Source: Akkermansia muciniphila (GTDB lineage Bacteria > Verrucomicrobiota > Verrucomicrobiia > Verrucomicrobiales > Akkermansiaceae). Taken from it: a DNA stretch of 64,000 nucleotides. The notes under the pieces are model-generated. The model was not told where the DNA came from. It searched no databases and saw nothing but the letters and a program-made list of their open reading frames with translations. The position numbers and the translations under genes were made by a program. The stretch is taken from contig NZ_PJKB01000002.1 in the NCBI RefSeq assembly GCF_002884975.1, positions 310,001 through 374,000 of the forward strand, given 5' to 3'. This document shows, one piece after another, positions 16,224 to 25,089 of the stretch. Numbering within the stretch: position 1 is the first letter of the stretch; each line of letters begins with the position of its first letter.

Positions 16224-19045
16224 CGCTGCTGCCCAAACTGATTTGGAGGGATATGGCCGCCAACCCCGGGCGGGTGGCGGTCAGCGTGTTTGCCATCCTC
16301 GTTTCCGTCAGCCTCATCGTCTGGATGATGGGGAGCTATGATACGCTGGTCAAGGAGTTCGATAACGACGCCGAGGCCTACATGGGCAGCTATGACCTTT
16401 GCCTGGTGCCGGAGGCCCCGCGCGGTCCGCTCCCTCCCGGGCAGTATCCGCGGTTCTCTGATCCGGAGCTGGCTTCCCGCCTGGCCGCCTCTCCCCTGGT
16501 GGAATCCGTAAACGCCGCGTGGCAGGTGCCCCGCCTGCAGATCGGCTGCGGGAATGAACGCGGCAGCTTTGACGAGCAGACGCGCGACCGCATGGGTATC
16601 CCCCCCCAGAGCCCCATCATGGTTGGGAACCATGCCGTGGAATGCCCGTATGATCTGAAGGAGGGCGTCTGGCCGGATATGGCTTCCTCCACGGACATGG
16701 TGGGGGTGCTGGGCAGCGGAAGCGCCAAATACTTCCGCGCTGGCGTGGGAACCGTCATGAACGTTCGCGTGGGAACGCATGTATATGATGTGAAAGTAGT
16801 GGGCATCGTCAAGCAGGCCAAGGCCACTCCCGGCGTCATCATGGGGCCGGGCGGCATGTCCGGGCCTGCTTTTTCCTCCCTGTTTGTGCCCGTCAAGGTG
16901 TGTGAAAAAATCACGGGCCAGCCTTTTGCCCCCAATTTGATTTACGTTCAGCTCAAGGAAGGGGTGGACAAAAAGGAATTTGCGGACAGCTTCCGGGAGG
17001 AGCTGAAACGCTCCTCCGCCGTGGTGGCGGATACGGATTCCGTTATCCAGCGGCTTTCCAGTGACCGTTCCGTGCGCTCCCAGAAGGACAGTGCGGAAAT
17101 GGCCGTGTGGCTGGTTCTCTTTTCCTGCGTCTTCATCATCTTCACGACTCTGAGCATCGGCGTCAGCGAACGCACCCGCAGGCTGGCCCTGATGCGCGCT
17201 CTGGGCATGAGCCGCATGCAGATTGCCCTGCTGATTGTGGGGGAAGGCCTGTTCCTGTGCATTCCTGCCCTGCTGGGCGGCCTGGCCGCGGGATTCTGCC
17301 TGGTGTATCTTTTGGAGGAAGGGTCTTCTTCCATGCCCGCCCTGACCTGGACGACGGTGCTGGCTGCCGCGGCGTGTGCCGTGGGCGGCGCGCTGCTGGC
17401 CTCCGTCATTCCCGCGTGGCGCGCTTCCCGCCAGTCTCCGCTGGAGGCTGCCGTTCCCTCCTCCGGATTCATGGGGAAGGTCAGCCGCGTTCCCGTGTGG
17501 TCCGTGATCGCCGGGCTGGCGTGCGTGTGCCTTCAGCCTGCGGCCCTGCTTCTGCCCGGCCTGGAGGTGGAAACGCGCAAGTGGATCTTTTTCTGGCTGG
17601 GGTATCCCGGCCTGGTGGCCGGGGCGCTGTTCCTGGCTCCCGCCTTTGTGCGCGTGACGGAATGGGCCGGGGCCTGGCTCACCGGATTGCTGCTGCGTGT
17701 GCCGCATGCCTTCCTGAAGGTGCAGCTCAGCCGGAACCTCAGCCGTTCCGTGGGAACGGCGGTATCCATGTCCGTGGGGCTGTCCCTCTTTGTGGGGGTG
17801 CAGACGTGGGGGTATTCCATGCTGGTTCCCTTCTCTCCGGATGCTTCCACTCCCGGAACGCTGGTTTCTTTCCTTCATACGGAGTTCAAGCCTTCCGACG
17901 TTCCGGGGCTGATGGCGCGGCCCAGCTTGCGGAATTCGCGGATGTATCCCATTTACGTGGATGAGCCGGACATAGCCCCGGCGCAGATGAAGAGCCCCGG
18001 TTTTTCCGGGATGCGCAACCGTTCCATTGTGCTGGCGGGCATTCCCGTGGCGGAGATGGCACAGGGGAACGATCCCTTGTTCAGGCCCGTGTTTGTTTCC
18101 GGCAATCCGCAGGAAGCCTATGCCATGCTGAAATCCACCCGCTCTCTTTTGATTCCGGATACGTTTGCCCGGACGGTGGGGCTGAAGGCCGGGGATGATC
18201 TGATGCTGGTGAATCCGGCCCAGCAGGAGCGCCGTTCCGGAAATGTTCAGGCGTCCGGCGTTCCCGGCAGGGGAACGGGTCCCGGCATGAAGGGGGAACC
18301 CTGGAAGGTGGCGGGAGTGGTCTCCTTCCCCGGCTGGCACTGGCTGACCAAGACCAGCGGCATGCGCGTGCGCCGCGGCGGCTTTGTGGCTGCCCTTGCG
18401 ATTACCGATGAGCGCTGGCTCAAGGAAGATTACGGGCACCAGGGGTTCCAGTTCATCTGGGGGGATACCGCCCCCGGCGTGAGCAACGTGGAGCTTCAGG
18501 ATGACCTGGGAGAATATGCCCTGGAGAACGTGAGCCGGAAGGAGAACGGAACGGAAGGAGTGAAGCCGCTAGTGAAGGCGCTCACCCGGGAAAGCCTGGG
18601 GGGAAGCGTCACCAGCCGCGGGGACGACGTGATTTTTACCATGAGCAAGCTTCCCATCATCATGATGGTGATTGCCGTGCTGGCCGTACTCAATACCGTG
18701 CTGGCCTCCGTCCAGTCCCGCCGCCGGGAATTCGGCCTGATGCGGGCGGTAGGCGTGCCGGGCGGCATGGTGATGCGCATGCTGTGGGCGGAAACGCTGA
18801 TGATTTCCCTGTGCGCCGTCGTCATGAGCGTTGCGCTGGGCGTGCTGGGTGCCTGGTGCTCCATCCAGATTCTGGAATACGGCTATCACTTCGGCATCGT
18901 CACTCCTCCCGTCACGATGCCCTGGGTCCATCTGGGTTATGCGGTGCTTCTGGTGCTGGCCCTTTCCTCCCTGGCGTGCCTCCTGCCTGCGTGGCGCATG
19001 AAGCGCGCGTCCGTGACGGACTTGCTTTCCGTCCGGGAGGGGTAG
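16220..19045 (+). CDS. FtsX-family ABC transporter permease (LolCE/MacB-like, duplicated FtsX domain)
   Basis: 941 residues. An N-terminal helix (about 15-35) is followed by a large periplasmic domain (to about 290). A block of three to four helices contains ERTRRLALMRALGMSR, the FtsX coupling helix. Two central helices, a second periplasmic domain (about 540-790) and a second FtsX block with RRREFGLMRAVGVPGG then follow. This is the long eight-to-ten-helix type, one protein doing the work of a permease pair. With the LolD-like ATPase it should extrude or extract a substrate at the membrane/periplasm boundary. The linkage with a TonB-dependent receptor suggests handling of the receptor's ligand or its processing (inference). 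Confidence 0.88.
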   Translation: MTLLPKLIWRDMAANPGRVAVSVFAILVSVSLIVWMMGSYDTLVKEFDNDAEAYMGSYDLCLVPEAPRGPLPPGQYPRFSDPELASRLAASPLVESVNAAWQVPRLQIGCGNERGSFDEQTRDRMGIPPQSPIMVGNHAVECPYDLKEGVWPDMASSTDMVGVLGSGSAKYFRAGVGTVMNVRVGTHVYDVKVVGIVKQAKATPGVIMGPGGMSGPAFSSLFVPVKVCEKITGQPFAPNLIYVQLKEGVDKKEFADSFREELKRSSAVVADTDSVIQRLSSDRSVRSQKDSAEMAVWLVLFSCVFIIFTTLSIGVSERTRRLALMRALGMSRMQIALLIVGEGLFLCIPALLGGLAAGFCLVYLLEEGSSSMPALTWTTVLAAAACAVGGALLASVIPAWRASRQSPLEAAVPSSGFMGKVSRVPVWSVIAGLACVCLQPAALLLPGLEVETRKWIFFWLGYPGLVAGALFLAPAFVRVTEWAGAWLTGLLLRVPHAFLKVQLSRNLSRSVGTAVSMSVGLSLFVGVQTWGYSMLVPFSPDASTPGTLVSFLHTEFKPSDVPGLMARPSLRNSRMYPIYVDEPDIAPAQMKSPGFSGMRNRSIVLAGIPVAEMAQGNDPLFRPVFVSGNPQEAYAMLKSTRSLLIPDTFARTVGLKAGDDLMLVNPAQQERRSGNVQASGVPGRGTGPGMKGEPWKVAGVVSFPGWHWLTKTSGMRVRRGGFVAALAITDERWLKEDYGHQGFQFIWGDTAPGVSNVELQDDLGEYALENVSRKENGTEGVKPLVKALTRESLGGSVTSRGDDVIFTMSKLPIIMMVIAVLAVLNTVLASVQSRRREFGLMRAVGVPGGMVMRMLWAETLMISLCAVVMSVALGVLGAWCSIQILEYGYHFGIVTPPVTMPWVHLGYAVLLVLALSSLACLLPAWRMKRASVTDLLSVREG

Positions 19046-19126
19046 GGGGGCCTTCTGGATTATATTTGTCGGGAAAAGTATTGATTGCTGAAAATTAAGC
19101 AAATAGGATCAGCTGTATACTTTAGG

Positions 19127-19903
19127 ATGAAATATTTTTACCATGACCGGAACGGAGAACTGCATGGTCCTGCGGAGCTGGATTTTCTGGCTTGTGAAGT
19201 GAAATGGGGCGGTCTGCCTGATCATTTGATGATCCGTCCAGTGGATGGTGAAGAATGGATTGCCCTGGCGGAGGTGGTGAAAAGGGAAACGGGAACCGGA
19301 TTTTATCCGAACGTGATGTCTGTTCCGCCGGAAGAGGTAGCCGGTCTGTCGTTTTGGAAGCGTCTCCGGTATTATTACCGGCGCTCATGGAGAATGGCAT
19401 TCGTCTTTTCCGGACGCGCTTCCCGGCGGGAATGCCTGTCCGTTTTCCTGTCCATGACACTGGCTGATTGCCTGGGGCTGGTGGTTGTCCAGATTCTGCT
19501 GGGGCTTGCTCTTCCTCTCCTGATGCCGGGAGTAGACGTATTTTCCTGCTTGTCTTTCATCTCCAAGCTCTTGGGGCTGTTGCTGGTGTTGCTGATCGTC
19601 CTTCAATCTTTTGCCTTGTGCTGGAGAAGGCTCCATGATTTGTCCCTGGCGGGCTGGTGGTCGTATGCTCTTCCTTTTGTCTTCCTGGCTGGCAGTTTGC
19701 CGGTGGAATGGTTCTTGGGGCATTTGTTCCGGTCTGATACTTGGGGCATGTCCGTGGAACATGCAGGAGGTGCTGGAGCAATGGCGGCAGGAGGAATGGC
19801 GGCGGCAATTTTCGTGTTGTCCGGAACCTGGGTTGTTGCGCTGCTGGGCCTGTTTCCCGGTACGAAGAAGGAAAATCAATACGGTCATCCCCCGGATGTA
19901 TGA
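19127..19903 (+). CDS. GYF_2-DUF805 membrane protein (first of three)
   Basis: 258 residues. The N-terminus (MKYFYHDRNGELHGPAEL to about residue 50) is a GYF_2-type domain with the D-G-E-E-W motif. The C-terminal part is a DUF805 membrane domain: a GRASRRE motif, four hydrophobic helices, and CWRRLHDLSLAGWW, the family hallmark. The function of DUF805 proteins is not established. The GYF_2 domain is usually a protein-binding module. Codon use is clearly T-richer than in the flanking genes. The ATG at 19127 begins at the conserved domain; an in-frame TTG at 19085 is less likely. Confidence 0.78.
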   Translation: MKYFYHDRNGELHGPAELDFLACEVKWGGLPDHLMIRPVDGEEWIALAEVVKRETGTGFYPNVMSVPPEEVAGLSFWKRLRYYYRRSWRMAFVFSGRASRRECLSVFLSMTLADCLGLVVVQILLGLALPLLMPGVDVFSCLSFISKLLGLLLVLLIVLQSFALCWRRLHDLSLAGWWSYALPFVFLAGSLPVEWFLGHLFRSDTWGMSVEHAGGAGAMAAGGMAAAIFVLSGTWVVALLGLFPGTKKENQYGHPPDV

Positions 19904-20011
19904 CCGTTCCGTCTCCCGGACAGAGAAGAACCGGGGATTTTTCCCTTCGCCGGAAAGGGAGGATAATATCGACAAACCCCGTAATGCGTGTTTGACTGAA
20001 AGGGCTTTCCC

Positions 20012-20575
20012 GTGAACTTGTCTCCTTCCAGTCCTGGTCCTTTTTCTGAAAGGAAGTTCAGCTTGCCTGAATGGATGGCGGCAAGATGGAGGTGGTTGTT
20101 TTCTTGGTCCGGCCGCATTTCCAGCGCCTCATATTTATACGCGTGGCTGTTTTATGGCGTGTGCATGGGGACGCTGGTTTTTTCAGGATATTGGGCCGCA
20201 GTGGATGGGAGTATTCATCCGCGTTTTGTGGTAACGGCTGAACATGGAATAAACCTGGCGTGTTTGAGTGCGGCCATGCTTGTTCCATGCATGGGACTTG
20301 TTTTTCGCAGGCTCCGTGATCTTGATCTGGGCCTCCTCTGGGCGGTTCCCGTTTACGCGGCTTCCTTGGGATGTGCGGAGACAGGCTTTTATCATGTGTA
20401 TGGATGGGCGCGGACTGCGGCGGGAGGGAATGCCTCCCTTTTAATTGGCGGCGCCATGTTTTTCTGCATGTTTCTGTTTTGTTCCCTGGCGCCGCTTGCG
20501 CTGGGATGTGTTCCCGGCAACAGCCGGTCCGGCATTTCCAGGCGAACCGTGGAAAGAACGGAAGGAAAGGAGTGA
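20012..20575 (+). CDS. DUF805-like membrane protein without GYF_2 domain
   Basis: 187 residues, with a GTG start preceded by GAAAGGG. It has the same membrane pattern as its neighbours: a WSGRISSASYLYAW entry helix and LVFRRLRDLDLGLLW, a diverged form of the DUF805 R-R-L-H-D motif in which the His is replaced. There is no N-terminal GYF_2 domain. It probably arose by duplication from the same ancestor. Its stop is two bases before the next start, so the genes are translated together. Function unknown. Confidence 0.7.
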   Translation: MNLSPSSPGPFSERKFSLPEWMAARWRWLFSWSGRISSASYLYAWLFYGVCMGTLVFSGYWAAVDGSIHPRFVVTAEHGINLACLSAAMLVPCMGLVFRRLRDLDLGLLWAVPVYAASLGCAETGFYHVYGWARTAAGGNASLLIGGAMFFCMFLFCSLAPLALGCVPGNSRSGISRRTVERTEGKE

Positions 20576-20577
20576 TT

Positions 20578-21297
20578 GTGAAACGTTATTATTACCATAC
20601 GCCGGATGGGGAATTGCATGGGCCGTCCGATTTTGATTTCCTGGTCAGGGAAGTCCGCTATGCCGGATTACCGCTGGGATTGATGGTCAGGGAGGAGCGT
20701 TCGGAAGACTGGATATGGATAGGAGACATTCCGGGAGCTCCGCCGGAATGGAAGTTGCTCAAGGAGCGGTATTCCGGAACCGGGGAATGGATGAAAGTCG
20801 GCAAGGTATGGAAATGCGGCAGAAGAAGTCGTTTTAAGTGGCTGTTTTCCTTGTTGTTGGTGCATGGCCGTTCTTCGCGTTGGGAGGCGGCGGCTGCCTA
20901 TGGCGTGCTTCTGGCTCTTGCCCCTCCTTTCTGGATAGTATGTTTTTGTGGAGCTGCCGGTTTTTTTGAACCTCTTCCTTTTGGGATGCTTTTTGCTCTT
21001 CTGTCGGGGTTGTTGCTGTTGTTTTTCTTCTTGTTTTGCTTCATTGCTCTGGGCGTGAAACGCTTTCATGATGCCGGACTGCATGGAGGCTGGCTGGCGG
21101 CAGTCTGGTTGCCGTGGATAGCGGGCCTGGTTTGTCCTTTTAAGGGGGCGCTTTTGGCAATGTCCTTTTGCTGGAACCCCGTGTGGGGTATGTTCACGGG
21201 CATAGCTGCCTTGACGGCTCCCGTCCTGTTCAGTCTTTTGCTGCCGGAGCAGAAGCGCGAAAACATCTATGGAGAGCCTTCCTGGAATAGAAAATAA
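20578..21297 (+). CDS. GYF_2-DUF805 membrane protein (third of three)
   Basis: 239 residues starting at a GTG with a strong AAGGAG six bases upstream; this sets the start although the frame is open further back. The N-terminus KRYYYHTPDGELHGPSDFDF parallels the first protein of the cluster closely, including the H-G-P and the x-E-D-W end of the GYF_2 domain. The C-terminal half has HGRSSRWEA and LGVKRFHDAGLHGGW, the DUF805 signature, with four hydrophobic helices, and it ends ENIYGEP. It belongs to the same paralogous set. Function unknown; a sensory or envelope role is only a guess. Confidence 0.78.
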   Translation: MKRYYYHTPDGELHGPSDFDFLVREVRYAGLPLGLMVREERSEDWIWIGDIPGAPPEWKLLKERYSGTGEWMKVGKVWKCGRRSRFKWLFSLLLVHGRSSRWEAAAAYGVLLALAPPFWIVCFCGAAGFFEPLPFGMLFALLSGLLLLFFFLFCFIALGVKRFHDAGLHGGWLAAVWLPWIAGLVCPFKGALLAMSFCWNPVWGMFTGIAALTAPVLFSLLLPEQKRENIYGEPSWNRK

Positions 21298-21301
21298 GTG
21301 C

Positions 21302-21931
21302 ATGAAAAAGAAAATAGAAATCGCTTCCTGGCCGCGAAGGTCCCATTACGAGTATTTCCAGACGTTTGAATGTCCCATGTTTTCCATCACGTCTCCTGTG
21401 CGGGTGGATGCCTTGTACCGTTATGCTAAACAGGAGGGGATTTCCTTCTTCGCCCTGTGCCTGTTTGTGCTGTTGAAGGCGGTGAATAAAGTTCCCCAAC
21501 TGCGGCAGAGGGTGGAGGAAGGGGAGGTTTGGGAGTATGAATCCGTGGACGCCCTGGTTCCGGTGCTGGCCGCGGATGGGGAATTCACCCAGATTTTAGT
21601 AGAGTACCGGGCGGAGCTTCCTGATTTTCTGGAGCATGCCGTTCCGCTCATTCAGGCGGCCAAGCAGGCTCCCGCCCGGGCGAATCCCTGCCATCGGACG
21701 GATATTGCCGTGTTCAGTTGCCTGCCGTGGATTCCGTTTACGCAGGTGGCCAGCGCCTACAGGGTGTTCCGGGGGCAGTACCTTCCCCTCATTCACTGGG
21801 GGAAGATGGAGGCGGACGTTTCCGGCAGGCTGATGATGCCCGTGGCCATTCAGGCGAACCATGTGCTGGTGGACGGGGTTCATGTTGGTAATTTTTATAA
21901 AAATATTGATTGTTTTTGTTGCAGGTTTTAG
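21302..21931 (+). CDS. CatA-like O-acetyltransferase (chloramphenicol acetyltransferase fold)
   Basis: 209 residues, the usual CAT length. The catalytic H-x-x-x-D-G motif is present as NHVLVDGVHVGNFY (His187, Asp191), together with an N-terminal RxxHYEYFQTF segment. Members transfer acetyl from acetyl-CoA to a hydroxyl. Resistance to chloramphenicol cannot be assumed, since most chromosomal CatA-like proteins have unknown substrates. The last ten residues (KNIDCFCCRF) differ from the usual acidic/Trp end, and the DNA turns sharply AT-rich from about 21885. This suggests that the junction with the next gene (1 base away) is recent. Confidence 0.78.
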   Translation: MKKKIEIASWPRRSHYEYFQTFECPMFSITSPVRVDALYRYAKQEGISFFALCLFVLLKAVNKVPQLRQRVEEGEVWEYESVDALVPVLAADGEFTQILVEYRAELPDFLEHAVPLIQAAKQAPARANPCHRTDIAVFSCLPWIPFTQVASAYRVFRGQYLPLIHWGKMEADVSGRLMMPVAIQANHVLVDGVHVGNFYKNIDCFCCRF

Positions 21932-21932
21932 A

Positions 21933-22574
21933 ATGGGGCGCATGGCTTCCCTGTTGCGCCCTTCAGGCGATTACCGGTCTCTGCTTTCCTACAGAAAGGC
22001 GGAACAAATATATGATCTGACTTATTATTTTTGTAAGGCGTACTTGTCTTTTCGTGACAGGACGGTTGATCAAATGGTTCAGGCCGCGCGTTCCGGAAAA
22101 CAGAATATTGCGGAGGGAAAGGAGGCGGGGCTGGTTTCCATGGAAACGGAAATTAAGCTGATGAATGTAGCCAGAGCCAGTCTGGATGAATTACTGGCTG
22201 ATTATGAAGATTTTTTGAGAGTGAGAGGCTTTCCTGTGTGGGAAAAGGATTCACGAGAGTCCCTTTTTGTCAGAAAGAAGGGTGCGGACAAATGTCTGGC
22301 CCGGGATTATTTTTTGGAACTGGCCCGGACAAGGCCGCCGGAGGTGGTGGCCAATATGGCTATTTGCCTGATTTTCCAGGCCAAGTATTTGTTAATGCGG
22401 CAGCTCAGGTTTTTGGAGGGGAAGTTTCTTAGAGAAGGGGGGATGAGGGAAAGAATGAGCCGGATGAGAAGGAATAGGGGTGATAGGGGTGATAGGGGTG
22501 ATAGGGGTGATAGGGGTGATAGGGGTGATAGGGGTGATAGGGGTGATAGGGGTGATAGAGCAAATTCCCTATAA
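21933..22574 (+). CDS. Four-helix-bundle (S23-like) protein with a C-terminal Gly-Asp-Arg tandem repeat
   Basis: 213 residues. The core resembles the four-helix-bundle group related to 23S rRNA intervening-sequence proteins: YDLTYYFCKAYLSFRDRTVDQM, then a SGKQNIAEGKEAG block (the QNIAEG signature of the family), and helices to about residue 175. Such proteins form homopentamers and probably bind nucleic acid, but their role is unclear. After an Arg-rich linker the protein ends with nine GDR repeats encoded by a 9-bp tandem repeat. The ATG lies one base after the upstream stop. The exact start and the meaning of the repeat are uncertain. Confidence 0.72.
   Translation: MGRMASLLRPSGDYRSLLSYRKAEQIYDLTYYFCKAYLSFRDRTVDQMVQAARSGKQNIAEGKEAGLVSMETEIKLMNVARASLDELLADYEDFLRVRGFPVWEKDSRESLFVRKKGADKCLARDYFLELARTRPPEVVANMAICLIFQAKYLLMRQLRFLEGKFLREGGMRERMSRMRRNRGDRGDRGDRGDRGDRGDRGDRGDRGDRANSL
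22474..22558 (+). repeat. 9-bp tandem repeat, about 9.4 copies
   Basis: Unit ATAGGGGTG repeated nine times without a mismatch (22474-22554) plus a partial tenth copy. Because the unit is a multiple of three it stays in frame and encodes (Gly-Asp-Arg)n at the end of the four-helix protein. Perfect copies point to recent slippage and likely copy-number variation between strains. Confidence 0.95.
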
Positions 22575-22624
22575 TCCCTAAAGTTTCCTATGATCCCCAT
22601 TAACCCTGTTGTTCTCCCAGGATT

Positions 22625-23602
22625 TCAATGATTTCCGGCCAGGCATCCCGGACAGTTTTGTACCCAGTGTTCCGGGGATAGCTCCACCAGCTCCGGCTCC
22701 CGGTCCGTGAGGCAGAGTTCCGCGTTTCCGAGGGTGTTTCTGGGGCGGAAACTGCATCCGCAGGGCTCCTGCATCATGTTGGGGGGCAGCCCCGGGATCG
22801 TGTACAGGGGGGAACCCTTCGCGTGAAGGCCGGGAATGGATTTCATCAGCGCCCGGGTGTAGGCGTGCCGGGGATGTTCCAGCAGTTCCCGCGCCGGGGC
22901 ACTTTCCACAATGCGGCCCGCGTACATGACGTTGATACGGTCCGCATATTGGCGCACCACGCCGAGGTCATGCGTGATGAGGATGACGGAGGTGCCCATG
23001 TCCTGCTGAAGTTTCCGGATGAGGTCCAGCACCTGTTTCTGCACGGTGACGTCCAGGGCGGTGGTGGGCTCGTCCGCAATGAGGATTTCAGGCCGGGTGA
23101 TGAGGGCCATGGCGATCATGACGCGCTGGCGCATGCCGCCGGAGAATTGATGAGGGTAGGCGTCCATGCGCTGTTCCGCATCCGGGATGCCCACCAGGGC
23201 AAGCTGTTCCAGTGCGCGGGTGCGCGCCTCCCTCCTGCCGATCCCCTCATGGATGATGAGGGGTTCCGCCACCTGGTCCCCGATGGTCAGGTAAGGATTC
23301 AGGGAGGTCATGGGATCCTGGAAGATCATGGAGATGCGCTTGCCGCGGATAGAGCGGAGCGTCTTTTCCGGGCAATGGAGCAGGTCTGTGCCGTCCAGCA
23401 GGGCGGAGCCGCTTTCAATGCGGCCCGGGGGCGTGGGGATGAGCCCCATCATGGAGTAGCAGGTGACGGATTTTCCGGACCCGGATTCACCCACGATGCC
23501 GAGCGTTTCCCCAGGAGCTACGTCAAAGGATACGTTTCTCACCGCCCGGACGATTCCCGCCCTGGTGTGGAAGGAGGCGCTGAGGTTCCTGACGGAGAGC
23601 AT
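22625..23602 (-). CDS. Oligopeptide/dipeptide ABC transporter ATP-binding protein (OppD/DppD type)
   Basis: 325 residues with Walker A GESGSGKS (38-45), signature [16 protein letters not shown], Walker [14 protein letters not shown] and the C-terminal oligopeptide-binding extension that holds a Cys-rich stretch (CGCSFRPR and CPGC) as in OppD/DppD. The family energises peptide (or nickel) import. No permease, OppF-type ATPase or substrate-binding gene is adjacent, so its partners must be elsewhere. It starts 17 bases after der and is the last gene of the long reverse-strand cluster. Confidence 0.9.
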   Translation of the reverse strand: MLSVRNLSASFHTRAGIVRAVRNVSFDVAPGETLGIVGESGSGKSVTCYSMMGLIPTPPGRIESGSALLDGTDLLHCPEKTLRSIRGKRISMIFQDPMTSLNPYLTIGDQVAEPLIIHEGIGRREARTRALEQLALVGIPDAEQRMDAYPHQFSGGMRQRVMIAMALITRPEILIADEPTTALDVTVQKQVLDLIRKLQQDMGTSVILITHDLGVVRQYADRINVMYAGRIVESAPARELLEHPRHAYTRALMKSIPGLHAKGSPLYTIPGLPPNMMQEPCGCSFRPRNTLGNAELCLTDREPELVELSPEHWVQNCPGCLAGNH

Positions 23603-23619
23603 GGGGAGAAGGGAAGTGG

Positions 23620-25014
23620 TCAGTCATTACGCACGCGTGAGCGGGCGGAGAAGATGACCGGGATGCCGGGGGCCGGGTACGCTTCCCGGATTTTATTGCG
23701 CAGGTACTGGGAATAGCTGTCCGTGAGCAGGTTCTTGTCATTGACGAAGAGGACGTAGCGCGGGACGGGAATGGTGTTGTACTTGGGGTCTACCGCCGTG
23801 GTGACGTAGTAGATTTTCAGTCTGCGGGTGGAGCCGCTGGCTGTACCGGGAGGGTTCATCTGCTGGGCGAGCTGGATCAGGCGGTTGAGCTGGCCGGTGG
23901 TGGGCAGGTTGCGGGATTCCCGGCGGATGCGCGTGATGACCTTGAAGATGATTTCCACGCCTTCCGCCTTTTTGGCGGAGGTGGCGATGAAGGGCGCATA
24001 ATTGATGAAGAAGAGTTCCCGGCGCACTTGTTCCTCCACTTCCGCCATGCGGTCCTTCCGGGGGGCGTTCGGGTGGAAGAGGTCAAATTTATTTACAACG
24101 ATGATGCAGGGTTTCCCTTCCTCCGCAATGATGCCGGCGATGCGGCGGTCCTGCTGCGTGATGCCAGCCGCAATGTCAATGACCAGCAGGCAGATATCCG
24201 CCCGGCGGATGGCTTTTTCACTGCGCATGGCGGAGAAAACCTCCACGGAGGTGTCCCGGCGGGAGCGCGGACGCATGCCGGCGGTGTCAATCAGCACGTA
24301 CGGCTGGCCGTCGTGCAGGTAGGGAACGTCAATGGCGTCACGGGTGGTGCCCGCTACCTCGGAGACGATGGTGCGCCTGTCCTGGAGGATGGCGTTTACC
24401 AGGGAGGATTTGCCGGCGTTGGGGCGTCCCACCACGGCCACCTTGATGGGTACCGTGGTTTCCTCCCCGTCTTCCGGTTCTTCCTCCATTTCCTCCTTAA
24501 GGGGGGCGCCTGCTTTTTCAAGGAAGTCATCCAGCCGGGAGGCCAGTTCTGAAAATCCCCTGCCGTGCGCGGCGGAGAGGAAGATGTGGTCATTGAAGCC
24601 CAGGCCGGAGAATTCACCCAGGTTCAGGTCCTGTTTTTCATGGTCCGCCTTGTTGAGAAGAAGGATGACCGGAACGTCCGATTTGCGGAGGTGGTCCGCG
24701 ATGCTCTGGTCAATGGGGGTGAGGTGGTCCCGGCAGTCCAGGACAAAAAGGATGAGGTCCGCCGTTTTCATGGCTATGTCCGCTTCCGCGGCCACCTGGT
24801 CCGCAAAGCCGTCGCTCAGGCGCGCGCCGATGCCGCCGGTATCCATGAGTTTGCAGGCGCGGTCCGTGATTTTACAGGGGGCGGATATCCGGTCGCGGGT
24901 GACGCCGGGTTCATCATGCACGATGGCGATACGCCTGCCGGCCATTCTGTTGAAGATGGCGGATTTCCCGACATTGGGCCTGCCTACGATGGCGATGGTG
25001 GGGACGTGCTGCAT
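23620..25014 (-). CDS. der: Ribosome-assembly GTPase Der (EngA)
   Basis: Der has two GTPase domains in a row and is needed for 50S subunit assembly. Both G1 motifs are visible: GRPNVGKS near residue 11 and GRPNAGKSS near 190, with DTGGIG and DTAGMR as the G3 motifs and NKAD and NKFD as G4. An acidic linker (EEEPEDGEE) separates the domains. The C-terminal KH-like domain ends with a short basic tail. The start is placed at the second ATG (25014), where the conserved sequence begins; 25023 would add three residues. Confidence 0.96.
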   Translation of the reverse strand: MQHVPTIAIVGRPNVGKSAIFNRMAGRRIAIVHDEPGVTRDRISAPCKITDRACKLMDTGGIGARLSDGFADQVAAEADIAMKTADLILFVLDCRDHLTPIDQSIADHLRKSDVPVILLLNKADHEKQDLNLGEFSGLGFNDHIFLSAAHGRGFSELASRLDDFLEKAGAPLKEEMEEEPEDGEETTVPIKVAVVGRPNAGKSSLVNAILQDRRTIVSEVAGTTRDAIDVPYLHDGQPYVLIDTAGMRPRSRRDTSVEVFSAMRSEKAIRRADICLLVIDIAAGITQQDRRIAGIIAEEGKPCIIVVNKFDLFHPNAPRKDRMAEVEEQVRRELFFINYAPFIATSAKKAEGVEIIFKVITRIRRESRNLPTTGQLNRLIQLAQQMNPPGTASGSTRRLKIYYVTTAVDPKYNTIPVPRYVLFVNDKNLLTDSYSQYLRNKIREAYPAPGIPVIFSARSRVRND

Positions 25015-25089
25015 GGGCGCCATGTTACCCGAACGGCCCGGCGTGTGAAAGATAATTCCGCGCCAACGGAGGGCGCTTGCGCCGGGGGC

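Noticed and set aside
21302-21931. Antibiotic resistance island based on the CatA-like gene
   Set aside because: No transposase, integrase or other resistance gene nearby, and CatA-like proteins are common in chromosomes without conferring resistance.
22474-22558. CRISPR-like repeat array
   Set aside because: The 9-bp unit is repeated head to tail without spacers and is in frame with the coding sequence; CRISPR repeats are longer and separated by unique spacers.
22482-22558. Arg-Gly-Asp (RGD) cell-adhesion motif in the GDR tail
   Set aside because: RGD appears only because of the repeat register and the protein has no export signal, so integrin binding is not a sensible reading.
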